Shown: in pieces, positions 63,865 to 64,000 of the stretch | Layout of the letters: every line of letters starts with the position of its first letter | Position numbering within the stretch: position 1 is the first letter of the stretch | Source: ATX-6F1 sp943369485 | GTDB taxonomy: Bacteria > Cyanobacteriota > Cyanobacteriia > PCC-6307 > Cyanobiaceae | Direction: 5' to 3' | Assembly: GCA_943369485.1 (NCBI GenBank) | Contig: CALRNH020000006.1 | Location: 128,494 to 192,493, forward strand | Length of the DNA: 64,000 bases | Program-made: the position numbers and the translations under genes | Notes under the pieces: model-generated | What the model was told of the DNA's origin: nothing | The model's database searches: none | What the model saw: the letters and a program-made list of their open reading frames with translations, nothing else

Positions 63865-64000
63865 GGGGCAGAACCTCTTCGGGGAAGATGAAGTTTTCGT
63901 GCGGCTGGTCAGCCGGTGCCATCCAGGCACGCAGACCTTCGTTCAGCAAGATGTTCTTGGTGTAGAAGGTTTCGAATTCAGGGTCTTCGGCGGCCCGGAT
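63848..64000 (-). CDS. psbD: Photosystem II D2 protein, C-terminus (partial)
   Basis: The 50 residues to the TAA at 63850-63848 read RAAEDPEFETFYTKNILLNE, GLRAWMAPADQPHENFIFPE and end EVLPRGNAL, the standard D2 tail. D2 with D1 forms the photosystem II core. The 5' part lies beyond the window edge. The end overlaps the psbC GTG start by 17 bases, so the two are co-transcribed and probably translationally coupled. Confidence 0.98.
   Translation of the reverse strand: MRAAEDPEFETFYTKNILLNEGLRAWMAPADQPHENFIFPEEVLPRGNAL

Noticed and set aside
1..64000. CRISPR array, insertion sequence, prophage or integrase
   Set aside because: No regular direct repeats with unique spacers, no transposase or integrase motif, and no phage structural gene were seen. 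The tandem repeats found are short and mostly inside genes.

Overview
The window is a 64 kb piece of a GC-rich cyanobacterial chromosome, most like a picocyanobacterium of the Synechococcus/Cyanobium group. The evidence is photosystem II genes (psbD-psbC), three single-helix high-light-inducible (Hli) proteins, a CpcS/CpeS-type bilin lyase, the cyanobacterial division protein Ftn2/ZipN, ThiE with the cyanobacterial N-terminal extension, and many small families known mainly from cyanobacteria (YlqD, DUF1517, DUF3611, DUF3122, TIGR03792, Npun_F0494-like). The genus is inferred; no rRNA is present.

Region 1 (1-9.4 kb): the end of an acyl-CoA synthetase, a YlqD-like protein, pyruvate dehydrogenase E2, queA, a VapBC-type toxin-antitoxin pair, sodB, an FKBP isomerase, a phasin-like coiled coil, lnt and a methyltransferase. 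Region 2 (9.4-21.7 kb) is the accessory and decaying part. It holds Hli genes, a ferritin-like protein, a P450 with a protochlorophyllide-reductase-like SDR, several small ORFs, a cupin, tRNA-Ala(GGC), and at least five broken genes (CDGSH protein, DUF547 protein facing a truncated rhodanese, NTF2-like protein, a small protein with three in-frame TGA codons, and a small membrane protein with TGA at codon 9). Region 3 (21.7-45.5 kb) is dense housekeeping: ftsH-argF-lexA, an SRAP protein, a potassium channel, ribD, a GH116 glycosidase cluster, cobL, a pheS-nadK-regulator-DUF192 run, surE, ribF, thiE-thiS, larB, ispF, trmD, a bilin lyase and era. Region 4 (45.5-64 kb): BAX-inhibitor-like protein, phoH, rpsP, ffh, ftn2, pdhA, a group 2 sigma factor, NAD(P)HX repair enzyme, mnmA, a 2Fe-2S ferredoxin, a membrane HExxH protein, cobQ, maf, a secreted Asn-rich protein, and psbC overlapping psbD.

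Genes are tightly packed. Same-strand neighbours often overlap by ATGA or TGATG, and convergent genes repeatedly overlap at their 3' ends by 4 to 77 nt. Functional links include pdhC and pdhA (same complex, separate loci), cobL and cobQ (corrin pathway), ribD and ribF (flavins), thiE and thiS (thiamine), lexA and SRAP (DNA damage), and ffh with rpsP (translation and targeting).

I did not find a convincing undescribed multi-gene defence or mobile system. The best candidates for new biology are small: a 27-residue membrane ORF with a very strong ribosome binding site, a 44-residue ORF next to an Hli gene, a small membrane protein antisense to the ribF 3' end, a HExxH membrane protein beside a ferredoxin, and a response regulator whose receiver domain has lost every phosphorylation residue.
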